A stretch of 64,000 nt of DNA from Algibacter pacificus (GTDB taxonomy: Bacteria > Bacteroidota > Bacteroidia > Flavobacteriales > Flavobacteriaceae): assembly GCF_008033385.1 (NCBI RefSeq), contig NZ_VOGY01000003.1:124001-188000 (forward strand). Direction: 5' to 3'. A model generated the notes under the pieces. It made no database searches. It saw nothing but the letters and a program-made list of their open reading frames with translations, and was not told the origin of the DNA. A program made the translations under genes and the position numbers. This document shows, one piece after another, positions 45,531 through 54,541 of the stretch; the first letter of the stretch is position 1, and each line of letters opens with the position of its first letter.

Positions 45531-47282
45531 TTAGTTAATCAAAATATTTTCTTTTGGATACTCATAAAACTGATGATTAACTTGACGCATTAATCCAATC
45601 ATTAAGTTGAGCATTCCTATCCGTCCAATAAACATGACTAAAATTATAACATATTTACTAGGTTCGGTTAATGTTGGTGTGAAATTTAAACTTAACCCCA
45701 CGGTGCTATATGCCGAAAAACACTCGAAAGCCACGGTTAGTAATGCGGTGCCTTTAGGTTCGAAAATTAAAAGCGCCATAATAGAAAAACCAATCACTAT
45801 AAGGGAAATTGATAAAATAGCAAAGGCTCGCGATGTGGATTCTGCCGAGAATCGTTTTCCAAAAATTTCAATACGGCTTTTACCTTTTGCAGTGGCAATA
45901 ATATTTAAAGTTGCTAAAGCAAAGGTACTGGTTTTTATACCACCACCGGTAGATGCTGGAGAGGCACCAATCCACATTAAAAATATAACGAAAAGCAGTG
46001 AAGGTATGGTCATTTCACTGTAATCGATAACGTTAAACCCTGCTGTTCTTGGTGTTACCGAGCTAAAAGCGGCATTAGTTAGTTTGCCAATAATGGTGGA
46101 GTGCTCCAACATGGTGTTGTTGTATTCTGAAATAAAGAAAAACACCCAGCCTACAAATAATAAAATAGAGGTGGTATAAATTACTATTTTGGTGTTTAAG
46201 GTAATTATAGGAACGCGTTTATGAATAGCATTTCTATCAAATATTTCTATAAATAAGACTTTAATTTTTTTGTAGAAGTTAAACATAATATTATGTCCCA
46301 GACCACCAAAGATGATAAGCATCATAATAATCCATTGAAAACCGTAGTTAAAACGGATGCTTTGTTCAAATAATCCAGACGGTAAAATCGAGAATCCGGC
46401 ATTACAAAATGCAGAAATAGAATGGAAAACTGAAAAGAATAAGGTGTCCTCAATGACCGCATTATCTTGTACAGTAAAATAAATAAAGATAGCTCCTACA
46501 AGTTCTAAAGACATGGTGAAGGTTACCACGTTTAGCGCGGCTCTAAAGACATCTTTTAAGCCATCTTGGGCTATAAAATCTTTGGTGTTTAAACCTTCTT
46601 TAAAAGAAGAGCTTCCTCTAAAAAAAAATGCGAAAAAGGAGGTAAACGTTAAAATTCCTAATCCGCCCAATTGAATTAAAACCAGTATGATAGATTGTCC
46701 TACAATGGTAAAATCGTGACTCGTATCTAAAACAGCTAAGCCCGTTACACAAACGGCACTTGTTGCTGTAAAAAGTGCATTTGTAAATGTAATACCATTT
46801 AAAGTAGCACTTGGTAACATAAGTAAAAAGGCTCCTAGAATGGCCAAAATTACAAAACTACCTACAAAAACAATGGCGGGGTTAAAATACACTTCATAAA
46901 TATACCGCACCAATACCAGTAACCTTAAAAGGAAATACAAAATAAGCCCAAGTTCTAGTATGGGCTTTATTTTTTGTAAAATATAATGGTAGTCGTATTG
47001 TATATGCGTTAACGAAACTACTATAGAACTTATGAGTAAAATAGAGATGATTGATATATTAACTATCGCAACGCGTTTATTGTTTTTATACTTGTAAATA
47101 AAAAGTTTTACCGTATTAAAAACTAATAATAGAATGGATAATGTAATTAAACCAAAAACATGTGGTGATGTATAGTTGTCGGCATGGTCGTAACCAAAAT
47201 CAAAGACAATAAAAAATAGTACGATAATATCGAAAAAACGATACACGTAATTTAATAAGGATTGTTTCTTTAATTTAGGCAT
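45531..47282 (-). CDS. trkH: TrkH/KtrB-family potassium uptake protein
   Basis: The 583-residue membrane protein forms a potassium-translocating pore. An N-terminal block of about four extra helices (residues 10-130) precedes the four repeated M-P-M units. The filter-like segments are ATSAVCVTGLAVLDT, HSISAFCNAGFSILP, SSVTPRTAGFNVIDY and FSAYSTVGLSLNFTP. The partner TrkA is encoded next. Both genes sit between hemCD and hemE on the same strand, an unexpected place for potassium transport. Confidence 0.95.
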   Translation of the reverse strand: MPKLKKQSLLNYVYRFFDIIVLFFIVFDFGYDHADNYTSPHVFGLITLSILLLVFNTVKLFIYKYKNNKRVAIVNISIISILLISSIVVSLTHIQYDYHYILQKIKPILELGLILYFLLRLLVLVRYIYEVYFNPAIVFVGSFVILAILGAFLLMLPSATLNGITFTNALFTATSAVCVTGLAVLDTSHDFTIVGQSIILVLIQLGGLGILTFTSFFAFFFRGSSSFKEGLNTKDFIAQDGLKDVFRAALNVVTFTMSLELVGAIFIYFTVQDNAVIEDTLFFSVFHSISAFCNAGFSILPSGLFEQSIRFNYGFQWIIMMLIIFGGLGHNIMFNFYKKIKVLFIEIFDRNAIHKRVPIITLNTKIVIYTTSILLFVGWVFFFISEYNNTMLEHSTIIGKLTNAAFSSVTPRTAGFNVIDYSEMTIPSLLFVIFLMWIGASPASTGGGIKTSTFALATLNIIATAKGKSRIEIFGKRFSAESTSRAFAILSISLIVIGFSIMALLIFEPKGTALLTVAFECFSAYSTVGLSLNFTPTLTEPSKYVIILVMFIGRIGMLNLMIGLMRQVNHQFYEYPKENILIN

Positions 47283-47338
47283 TTTAAATCTAATGATTTA
47301 TAACGAAAACCTGCTTTAAACTATAGGCTATAAAGGTA

Positions 47339-48913
47339 TTAAATATAGTGTTCGTTTACTAATTCAATAACACTTTCTACCGTTGGTACTTTTGCTACAC
47401 GAACATCTTTAAAATGTTTTCTAGCCTCAGCAGCAGTTGTTTCGCCTATACAAAAAGCGATAATTTCCTTTTTGTTTTTCTGAGTAAAGCTCTCCACGGT
47501 AGATGGACTGTAAAACATCACGGCTTCAACCGAATCGTTAACTTTTACGCTATCATATTTAGTTTGGTAAGCTTCTATTTCGGTAACTTTAATATTGTTT
47601 TCGCTTAAAATTGTTGGTAGAGCATCTAATCTAATGTCGCTACAAAAATAGGTTACTTCTGCCCCTTCCATATATTCCACTAAATACGCTGCTAATTTTT
47701 TAGCATTATTTTCGGTATGTGTAACTTTTCCAATTCTGTTTTCAACTAAACGTTTCGTTCTGCGGCCAACACAATAAATATTTTTAAACTGTAATTCTAA
47801 AGCCGAATAGTTTGTAGTTAGTGATTCTACCGTATTTTTACTGGTAATCACTACATTTTGAATTTCATTTTTTAACAACCTTGGTTGGATACGGTTTAAA
47901 CTAATTTTAACCACATCGGTACTTTCAGACTTTATTTTTTCATGAAACAACATACGTTGATCTTCAGTTAACGATTTTGTAGAATACACATTCGTTTGTC
48001 TGTCCGCATCTTTAATGTTATCCATTAAACGTTTTCCGCCGCGTTCAATTACAAAATCGGCGCAATATTGTGCTATATCGTTGTGCTCTCCTAGTTTTTT
48101 AACACGGGTAACATCAATACGTTTTGTTCCATCCGGACTTAATAAAACACCTGTAAAAGTTATTTCTTCGTCTTTTAGTACGGCTAAAGCACCAATAGGG
48201 GCTGTACAACCACCTTCTAATTTATTTAAAAAATCGCGCTCAATAGTGGTGCAAATTTCGGTTTCTTTGTCGTTTAGTTCTGTACAAATCGCTCTTACTT
48301 CTTCATCTTCTTCCAAAGCAGTAATCATAATAGCACCTTGAGCTGGAGCCGGAATCATCCAATCTAAATTAATGGCTTCTTCGGGTCTTACGCCTATTCG
48401 TCCAATACCAGCAGCGGCAAAAATGGCGCCATTCCAATTACTATCTTTAAGCTTTTGTAAACGAGAATTTACGTTACCACGTATATCTGTAATGGTGTGT
48501 GTAGGAAAACGGTTTAGCCATTGTGCCCGTCTGCGTAAACTACCGGTTGCAATTACGGCATCTTTCGATCCTAAAAACTCTTCATTGTCTTTAAAAACTA
48601 AAGTATCTTTTACATTTCCACGTTTTATAACGGCAGCTTGCACAATACCTTTTGGTAAAAGTGTTGGCACATCTTTTAAGGAATGCACAGCAATATCAAT
48701 ATCGTTATTAAGCATTGCGATATCTAGTGTTCGGGTAAAAACACCCGTGATGCCTAACTCGTAAAGGGGTTTATCTAAAACTAAATCGCCTGTAGATTTT
48801 ACAGGCACTAATTTTGTTTTATGACCTAAATGCTCAAGTTGACTTTGTACTATTTTGGCTTGCCATAACGCTAATTCGCTATCACGAGTACCAATTCTTA
48901 TAATTTTAGACAT
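47339..48913 (-). CDS. hemC: Hydroxymethylbilane synthase fused to uroporphyrinogen-III synthase
   Basis: This 524-residue bifunctional protein carries two sequential haem-pathway enzymes. Residues 1 to about 305 are HemC (RIGTRDSELALWQA, ATGSLRRRAQWL, dipyrromethane cofactor cysteine C236 in KLEGGCTAPIGA). From about 320 to the end is a HemD-type domain (QNVVITSKNTVESL, IYCVGRRTKRLVE, VMFYSPSTVESF, AFCIGETTAAEARKHF). The fusion would pass the unstable hydroxymethylbilane straight to ring closure. It overlaps hemA by 8 nt. Confidence 0.94.
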   Translation of the reverse strand: MSKIIRIGTRDSELALWQAKIVQSQLEHLGHKTKLVPVKSTGDLVLDKPLYELGITGVFTRTLDIAMLNNDIDIAVHSLKDVPTLLPKGIVQAAVIKRGNVKDTLVFKDNEEFLGSKDAVIATGSLRRRAQWLNRFPTHTITDIRGNVNSRLQKLKDSNWNGAIFAAAGIGRIGVRPEEAINLDWMIPAPAQGAIMITALEEDEEVRAICTELNDKETEICTTIERDFLNKLEGGCTAPIGALAVLKDEEITFTGVLLSPDGTKRIDVTRVKKLGEHNDIAQYCADFVIERGGKRLMDNIKDADRQTNVYSTKSLTEDQRMLFHEKIKSESTDVVKISLNRIQPRLLKNEIQNVVITSKNTVESLTTNYSALELQFKNIYCVGRRTKRLVENRIGKVTHTENNAKKLAAYLVEYMEGAEVTYFCSDIRLDALPTILSENNIKVTEIEAYQTKYDSVKVNDSVEAVMFYSPSTVESFTQKNKKEIIAFCIGETTAAEARKHFKDVRVAKVPTVESVIELVNEHYI

Positions 48914-50168
48914 TTTTTGTAGAAGGTTCTAATTGGAACACTTTTTTAATAAGTTCAAGACTTTCGTCTGTAGGAACGTCATCATCTTTTAAATGATGCG
49001 CAAAATGGTTTGTTATTTTCTGAATGATATTATTGCTAATTATTTCGGCTTGTACTTCGTTAAAATCGGCCATTTTTTTACGTTGCGTATCTAATTCGGC
49101 TAAAGCAAAATCGTTCAGTTTATGTTTTAAAGCTTTAATAGTTGGTGCAAACTTTCGAGTTTCTAACCAATTATTAAATTCTGTTTTTACTTCTTCTATT
49201 ATCGCTTCCGCGGAAGGAATATGTTGTTTTCTAGCTTCAAGTGTTCGGTCGGTAATTTGAGATAAATCATCTAAATGCACCAATTTCACACCTTCTAATT
49301 CTAAAACATTTTCATCGACATTTTTAGGAATCGATAAATCTAAAATTAAAAGTGGTTTATTACTTTGAATAATATGTTTGTCTATCGTTGGACGTTGTGC
49401 ACCGGTGGCGACAATTAAAATATCCGATTCGCTAATTTCTTCTTGTAAATTCGAATAATCTTTTACAACTAAATTAAATTTTCCCGCAACTTGCTCGGCT
49501 TTATCTTTAGTTCTATTTATTAAAGTAATATGTTCGTTTTTGGTGTGTTTTACCAAGTTTTCACAAGTATTACGACCAATTTTACCTGTTCCGAAGAGTA
49601 GGATGTTCTTGTTTGTAATATCTTCAACGGCATTAAAAATATATTGTACCGAAGCAAAAGATACCGATGTGGCACCCGATGAAATTTCGGTTTCATTTTT
49701 AATACGTTTACTAGCTTGAATTACGGCGTTCACCAAACGTTCTGAAAACGGATTAAGTAAACCGTGCTTTCTTGATAGTTTGGCACTAATTTTTAACTGA
49801 CTAATAATTTCAAAATCACCTAAAATTTGGCTGTCTAAACCAGAGCCTACACGAAACATATGCGATATAGCATCCTTGTTTTTATAGACATAGGCCACTT
49901 CTTGAAACTCATCAACGGTTCCTTTGGTATTATCGCAAAGTAATTTTATAAGTTGAAAAGGGTGCTGAGCAAAACCATAAATTTCGGTTCGGTTACACGT
50001 AGAGGTTACTACTAAACTTTCAATATGATTAGCTTTAGCCTGATTTAAAAGCGCAACTTTGCCTTCTTCGCTAAGACTAAAGTGTCCGCGAATATCTGCA
50101 TCGGCTTTTTTATAACTTAAACCAATAGCGTAAAAGTAATTACTTTTCGAAATATTGTACTCTTGCAT
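48906..50168 (-). CDS. hemA: Glutamyl-tRNA reductase
   Basis: The 420-residue NADPH enzyme reduces glutamyl-tRNA to glutamate-1-semialdehyde, the first committed haem step. The nucleophile is C58 in VTSTCNRTEIYG. EILGDFEIISQLK-type text (SQILGDFEIISQLK), the Rossmann motif LLFGTGKIGRNTCENL and the C-terminal dimerisation helix are present. It opens the minus-strand haem run, with an exact -7 box 20 nt upstream, and is divergent from the AraC gene. Confidence 0.97.
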   Translation of the reverse strand: MQEYNISKSNYFYAIGLSYKKADADIRGHFSLSEEGKVALLNQAKANHIESLVVTSTCNRTEIYGFAQHPFQLIKLLCDNTKGTVDEFQEVAYVYKNKDAISHMFRVGSGLDSQILGDFEIISQLKISAKLSRKHGLLNPFSERLVNAVIQASKRIKNETEISSGATSVSFASVQYIFNAVEDITNKNILLFGTGKIGRNTCENLVKHTKNEHITLINRTKDKAEQVAGKFNLVVKDYSNLQEEISESDILIVATGAQRPTIDKHIIQSNKPLLILDLSIPKNVDENVLELEGVKLVHLDDLSQITDRTLEARKQHIPSAEAIIEEVKTEFNNWLETRKFAPTIKALKHKLNDFALAELDTQRKKMADFNEVQAEIISNNIIQKITNHFAHHLKDDDVPTDESLELIKKVFQLEPSTKNV

Positions 50169-50188
50169 GCGTTAATTAAAATGTGAGG

Positions 50189-50196
50189 CAAAAGTA
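50189..50196 (-). promoter_or_regulatory. Candidate -7 box for the hemA run
   Basis: The minus strand reads TACTTTTG (exact TAnnTTTG) 20 nt before the hemA ATG, in the 189-bp gap shared with the divergent AraC gene. Confidence 0.42.
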
Positions 50197-50357
50197 TAGG
50201 GATGATAACTTAAAAAGTAACGCTCAATGAACTTTTAGTGTCGTTTGTGGTTTTTTAGCGTTGTTTTTTCTTAGTAAGTGATAAATATCTTATTTTTACA
50301 AGGAAATTAACGGTTTTTAATTGTTTAATTTAGAATTAATCTAAATAATTAAGGTGA

Positions 50358-51257
50358 ATGAATACTGTAAATGCTCCAAAAAATAACGCTCAAAGGTCTT
50401 TTTTAGAAACAGAAGTAGGTGAAGGATTTTTTATTTTAACCTATAAAAACGACGACTATGAGGCGCAAAACATTGTAAAAGATATACATAGTGATTTTAT
50501 ACAATTTCATTTCTGCATTAAAGGCTCTAGCCAATTTATATTCAATGAAGGGCGATACACGTTAAATATTCTCGAAGAAAATTCTTTGCTTTTGTATAAC
50601 CCGCAACGTAATTTACCAATAAATTTAAAAGTGGAACCACATTCTTGGATGGTTTCTATTTTAATTTCTATTAAAAAATTCCATGGGTTGTTTTCTCAAG
50701 AAGCGGGGTACATTACTTTTTTAAGCGGCGATAATAAAGACAAAAAGTATTATAAGGATGGCGTAATTTCGCCATCTATGGCAATTGTATTAAACCAATT
50801 GATTAGTTTTAACTTAAATCAATCTATAAAAAAATTATATTTTAAAGGAAAAGCTTATGAACTTTTAAGTTTGTATTTTAACAGAAGCGAAGATGCTAAT
50901 GTGGAACAATGCCCGTTTTTGGTAGATGAAACCAATGTGATAAAAATTAGAAAAGCTAAAGATATCATGGTTTCTAGAATGGCAGAGCCTCCAACTTTAC
51001 AAGAACTAGCCGATGAAATAGGTTTAAATATTAAAAAATTAAAAGAAGGTTTTAAGCAAATTTATGGCGATTCGGTTTTTAGTTTTTTATTCGACTATAA
51101 AATGGAGTTTTCTCGTAAGTTATTAGAGGCAGGAAACGACAATGTAAATGAAGTAGGTCTTAAAGTGGGTTACAGTACATCGAGTCATTTTATTGCGGCC
51201 TTTAAAAAGAAATATGGCACCACCCCTAAAAAATATGTGATGTCGCTAACACCTTAA
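50358..51257 (+). CDS. AraC-family transcriptional regulator (PchR-like)
   Basis: The 299-residue regulator has an N-terminal cupin-like sensing half (IQFHFCIKGSSQFIFNEGRYTL). The C-terminal half carries two helix-turn-helix units from about residue 195 (PTLQELADEIGLNIKKLKEGFKQIYG and VNEVGLKVGYSTSSHFIAAFKKKYGTTPKKY). The layout recalls PchR-type siderophore/iron regulators. It is divergent from hemA and heads the hemH-hemJ run, so control of haem genes is a reasonable guess, not proven. Confidence 0.9.
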   Translation: MNTVNAPKNNAQRSFLETEVGEGFFILTYKNDDYEAQNIVKDIHSDFIQFHFCIKGSSQFIFNEGRYTLNILEENSLLLYNPQRNLPINLKVEPHSWMVSILISIKKFHGLFSQEAGYITFLSGDNKDKKYYKDGVISPSMAIVLNQLISFNLNQSIKKLYFKGKAYELLSLYFNRSEDANVEQCPFLVDETNVIKIRKAKDIMVSRMAEPPTLQELADEIGLNIKKLKEGFKQIYGDSVFSFLFDYKMEFSRKLLEAGNDNVNEVGLKVGYSTSSHFIAAFKKKYGTTPKKYVMSLTP

Positions 51258-51268
51258 AATGAGAGTAT

Positions 51269-51427
51269 ATGAAATATTTAACACCAGAAATAGCAGCACT
51301 GGCTAAGTATGAAAACACAAAATCTTTAGCGAGATCCAGTACGTCTTGCGGTATTTTTCAAGATTGCGATTATACGGAAGAACGTCCAAAATTATATCAC
51401 GAACAACAACAAACCAAAATTAAATAA
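51269..51427 (+). CDS. Small protein, 52 aa
   Basis: An ATG frame of 52 codons (MKYLTPEIAALAKYENTKS at the start; two cysteines in SCGIFQDCDY) lies 11 bp after the AraC stop and 8 bp before the ThuA ATG, on the same strand. The tight packing and non-random composition suggest a real gene. It has no signal peptide, membrane segment or haem-type Cys-Pro motif. No family is recognised. Confidence 0.6.
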   Translation: MKYLTPEIAALAKYENTKSLARSSTSCGIFQDCDYTEERPKLYHEQQQTKIK

Positions 51428-51435
51428 ACACAAAC

Positions 51436-52140
51436 ATGAAGGCATTATTAATTGTAGTATTAGCATTTTTCACGTTAACTAGTAACGCGGCAGACAACGT
51501 TTTAGTTTTTTCTAAAACCGCGGGATTTAGACATAAATCTATAGAAGTTGGCGTAAAAACCATTCAAGCTTTAGGTTTGAAGCATAATTTTAATGTCACT
51601 CATAGTGAAGATGCCCAAATATTTTTAAGCAAAAAATTAAAACGCTACGATTTAATAATTTTCCTAAATACCACAGGTGATATTTTAAATTCAGAAGAAG
51701 AAGCGGCTTTTAAAAAATACATTAACAAAGGCGGAAGCTTTTTAGGAGTGCATGCCGCTACCGATACGGAGTTTGAGTGGGAGTGGTATGGTAAATTAGT
51801 AGGAGCTTATTTTATAAACCATCCAAAACAAACTCAGGCGACAATTAATGTGGTTGACAAGAATCATAAATCAACCCAGCATTTGTCAAATACATGGATG
51901 CATTTCGACGAATGGTATAATTTTAAATCGATAAGTGGAGATATTCAAGTACTTTTGGCTCTCGATGAGTCGAGCTATAAAGGTGGTAAAAACGGCGATT
52001 TTCATCCTATCGCTTGGTATCAAGAATTTGATGGCGGACGTATGTTTTACACCGGAATGGGACACACTATAGAATCGTATTCAGATCCTAAATTTCAACA
52101 GCATCTATTAGGAGGCATCTTGTATTGTTTAGATAAATAA
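51436..52140 (+). CDS. Secreted ThuA-like (trehalose utilisation fold) protein
   Basis: The 234-residue protein has a signal peptide (MKALLIVVLAFFTLTSNA) and a class I glutamine-amidotransferase-like ThuA domain. Family segments are VLVFSKTAGFRHKSIEVGV, FKKYINKGGSFLGVHAATDTEFEW and GGRMFYTGMGHTIESY. The family is linked to sugar oxidation in Rhizobiaceae, but the substrate here is unknown. It lies 5 bp before hemH in the haem run. Confidence 0.92.
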   Translation: MKALLIVVLAFFTLTSNAADNVLVFSKTAGFRHKSIEVGVKTIQALGLKHNFNVTHSEDAQIFLSKKLKRYDLIIFLNTTGDILNSEEEAAFKKYINKGGSFLGVHAATDTEFEWEWYGKLVGAYFINHPKQTQATINVVDKNHKSTQHLSNTWMHFDEWYNFKSISGDIQVLLALDESSYKGGKNGDFHPIAWYQEFDGGRMFYTGMGHTIESYSDPKFQQHLLGGILYCLDK

Positions 52141-52145
52141 AATAA

Positions 52146-53174
52146 ATGAAAAAAGGTATATTATTAGTAAACTTAGGTTCTCCCGAAAGTCCTGAGCCAA
52201 AAGACGTAAAAAAATATTTAGGAGAGTTTTTAATGGACGAGCGTGTTATCGATCTGCCTTATGTAGCGCGAGCAGCTCTAGTAAAAGGTATTATTTTAAA
52301 AACACGCCCTAAAGCATCGGCAGCAGCCTATAAAAAAATATGGTGGGATGAAGGTTCTCCGCTTATTGTAATTTCCGAAAGACTTCAGAATAAAATGCAG
52401 AAACAAGTAGAATATCCTGTGGCGCTTGCTATGCGTTATGGTAGTATGACTATTAAAAAAGGACTTCAAGAATTAGTAGATCAAGGCGTGGAAGAGGTTT
52501 TACTTTTTCCGTTGTATCCACAATTTGCAATGGCAACAACTGAAACTATTACGGTTTTAGCTGAAGAGTTGCGTCAAGAATTTTTTCCGAAGTTAAAAAT
52601 AGAGTCGGTTCCCGCATTTTATAACAAGCCAGATTATATCGAAGTGCTTTCAAATTCTATTAAAAACCATTTGAAGGATAAAAAATACGATCATGTATTG
52701 TTTTCCTATCACGGAGTTCCGGAACGCCATATTCGAAAAAGTGATGTTACAAAATCGCATTGTAAAATAGATAAAAGTTGTTGTACTACGCCAAGTAAAG
52801 CACACGAGTTTTGTTACAGACATCAATGTTTAGAAGTTACCCGTTTAGTAGCCGAAAAACTTCAGTTTAAAGAAGGTGCATTTTCAACGTCCTTTCAATC
52901 GCGTTTAGGTTTCGATCCTTGGTTGTTACCATACACCGACAGAACTATTGAGCGCTTAGGTAAAAGTGGTGTAAAAAATATGGCAATTATTACGCCGGCA
53001 TTTGTGAGCGATTGTTTAGAAACTCTTGAAGAAATCGCGATGGAAGGTCAGGAAATTTTTCACGAAATGGGAGGCGATAATTATACAACCGTACCTTGTT
53101 TAAATGATGATGATGCCTTTGTATCGCTACTTTCTAAATGGATAAATACCTGGGGTGCTAAAAATAATGATTGA
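52146..53174 (+). CDS. hemH: Ferrochelatase
   Basis: The 342-residue enzyme inserts Fe2+ into protoporphyrin IX. LVNLGSPESPEPKDVKKYL marks the start, the catalytic His lies in FSYHGVPERHIRKSD, and TSFQSRLGFDPWLLPYTD is the C-terminal signature. A cysteine-rich insert (DKSCCTTPSKAHEFCYRHQC, four cysteines) resembles the [2Fe-2S]-type ligand sets found in some bacterial ferrochelatases; whether a cluster is bound is open. It overlaps or abuts its neighbours on both sides. Confidence 0.97.
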   Translation: MKKGILLVNLGSPESPEPKDVKKYLGEFLMDERVIDLPYVARAALVKGIILKTRPKASAAAYKKIWWDEGSPLIVISERLQNKMQKQVEYPVALAMRYGSMTIKKGLQELVDQGVEEVLLFPLYPQFAMATTETITVLAEELRQEFFPKLKIESVPAFYNKPDYIEVLSNSIKNHLKDKKYDHVLFSYHGVPERHIRKSDVTKSHCKIDKSCCTTPSKAHEFCYRHQCLEVTRLVAEKLQFKEGAFSTSFQSRLGFDPWLLPYTDRTIERLGKSGVKNMAIITPAFVSDCLETLEEIAMEGQEIFHEMGGDNYTTVPCLNDDDAFVSLLSKWINTWGAKNND

Positions 53175-53176
53175 CA

Positions 53177-54529
53177 ATGGCTAAAGTGTCGTCGGAAGAA
53201 TTGGGCTCACAACCCATTAGTAAACTGTTAATAAAGCAGGCTGTTCCTGCATCTATTGGCGTTTTAGTGATGTCGCTTAACATTTTGGTGGACACTATTT
53301 TTGTTGGACACTGGATTGGAGCTATTGCTATTGCCGCTATAAATATTGTATTGCCTGTGTCGTTTTTTATTGCGGCATTAGGTATGAGTATTGGTATTGG
53401 TGGTGCATCAATTATTTCACGAGCACTTGGTGCTTCAAATTACGAAAAGGCTTTAAAAACTTTTGGAAATCAAATTACATTAGTTTTAGTCCTTACCACC
53501 AGTATTGTTTCGCTTGGGCTGTTTTTTGTAGACGATATTATATTACTATTTGGTGGTAAAGGCGCTATTTTTGCTCCAGCAAAAATATACTATAAAATTG
53601 TGCTTTATGGTATCCCACTTTTGGCTTTTTCTATGCTTGGAAACAATGTTATTAGAGCAGAAGGGAAGCCTAAGTTTGCCATGTATTCCATGATGATTCC
53701 GTCTATTGGGAATCTGGTTTTAGATTATCTTTTTATTAATCTTATGGATTTAGGAATGGCAGGAGCAGCCTGGGCAACAACCGTTTCTTATGGCTTTTCA
53801 TTTACATTTATTTTTTGGTTTTTTACGTCTAAAAATTCCGAATTAAAAATAAGCATTCCTCATTTTGGATTGCATATTCCTATTGTAAAAGAAATAGGAG
53901 CTTTAGGATTTGTTACCCTAGCAAGGCAAGCCGTAGTAAGTATTACCTACTTATTTATGAATAATATTTTGTTCGATTTAGGGGGTGAATCTTCAGTTAC
54001 CGCTTACGCCATAGTTGGCCGAATGCTTATGTTTGCTTTATTTCCTGTTTTAGGCGTTACCCAAGGGTTTTTGCCGATTGCCGGCTTTAATTATGGCGCA
54101 CAAAAATACGATAGAGTAAGAGCAAGTATTAACACAGCTATAAAATATGCCGCTATTTTAGCAACGCTCATATTTGTAATACTTATGATTTTTCCGGAAG
54201 CTATAACCAAGGCTTTTACTACCGATACCGAGGTTATAAAAGAAACATCTGGCGCTATGCGTTGGGTATTTGCAGCCACACCTATTATAGCCTTACAGCT
54301 TATTGGTGCGGCCTATTTTCAGGCTATTGGTAAAGCTACGCCAGCGTTGTTACTCACCTTATCCCGACAAGGGTTTTTCTTTATTCCGTTAATATTAATA
54401 TTACCAAAATTTTATGGTGCGTTAGGTGTGTGGATGTCGTTTCCAATTTCCGATGTGCTTTCAACACTGGTTACAGCTTATTTTTTAAACCGGGAGATTA
54501 GAAAGAATTTAATAACAAAAACCTTATAA
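53177..54529 (+). CDS. MATE-family efflux transporter
   Basis: The ATG at 53177 gives 450 residues; a TTG two codons upstream overlaps the hemH stop. The membrane protein has 12 hydrophobic helices in two related halves. It carries MATE features such as LNILVDTIFVGHWIGAIAIAAINIVLP, GGASIISRALG, NNVIRAEGKPKFAMYSMM and VLGVTQGFLPIAGFNYGA. It is a cation-coupled exporter of unknown substrate. Its place between hemH and hemJ could mean export of a porphyrin or haem-related compound, but nothing in the sequence shows it. Confidence 0.92.
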   Translation: MAKVSSEELGSQPISKLLIKQAVPASIGVLVMSLNILVDTIFVGHWIGAIAIAAINIVLPVSFFIAALGMSIGIGGASIISRALGASNYEKALKTFGNQITLVLVLTTSIVSLGLFFVDDIILLFGGKGAIFAPAKIYYKIVLYGIPLLAFSMLGNNVIRAEGKPKFAMYSMMIPSIGNLVLDYLFINLMDLGMAGAAWATTVSYGFSFTFIFWFFTSKNSELKISIPHFGLHIPIVKEIGALGFVTLARQAVVSITYLFMNNILFDLGGESSVTAYAIVGRMLMFALFPVLGVTQGFLPIAGFNYGAQKYDRVRASINTAIKYAAILATLIFVILMIFPEAITKAFTTDTEVIKETSGAMRWVFAATPIIALQLIGAAYFQAIGKATPALLLTLSRQGFFFIPLILILPKFYGALGVWMSFPISDVLSTLVTAYFLNREIRKNLITKTL

Positions 54530-54541
54530 ATTAGTTTAAAC

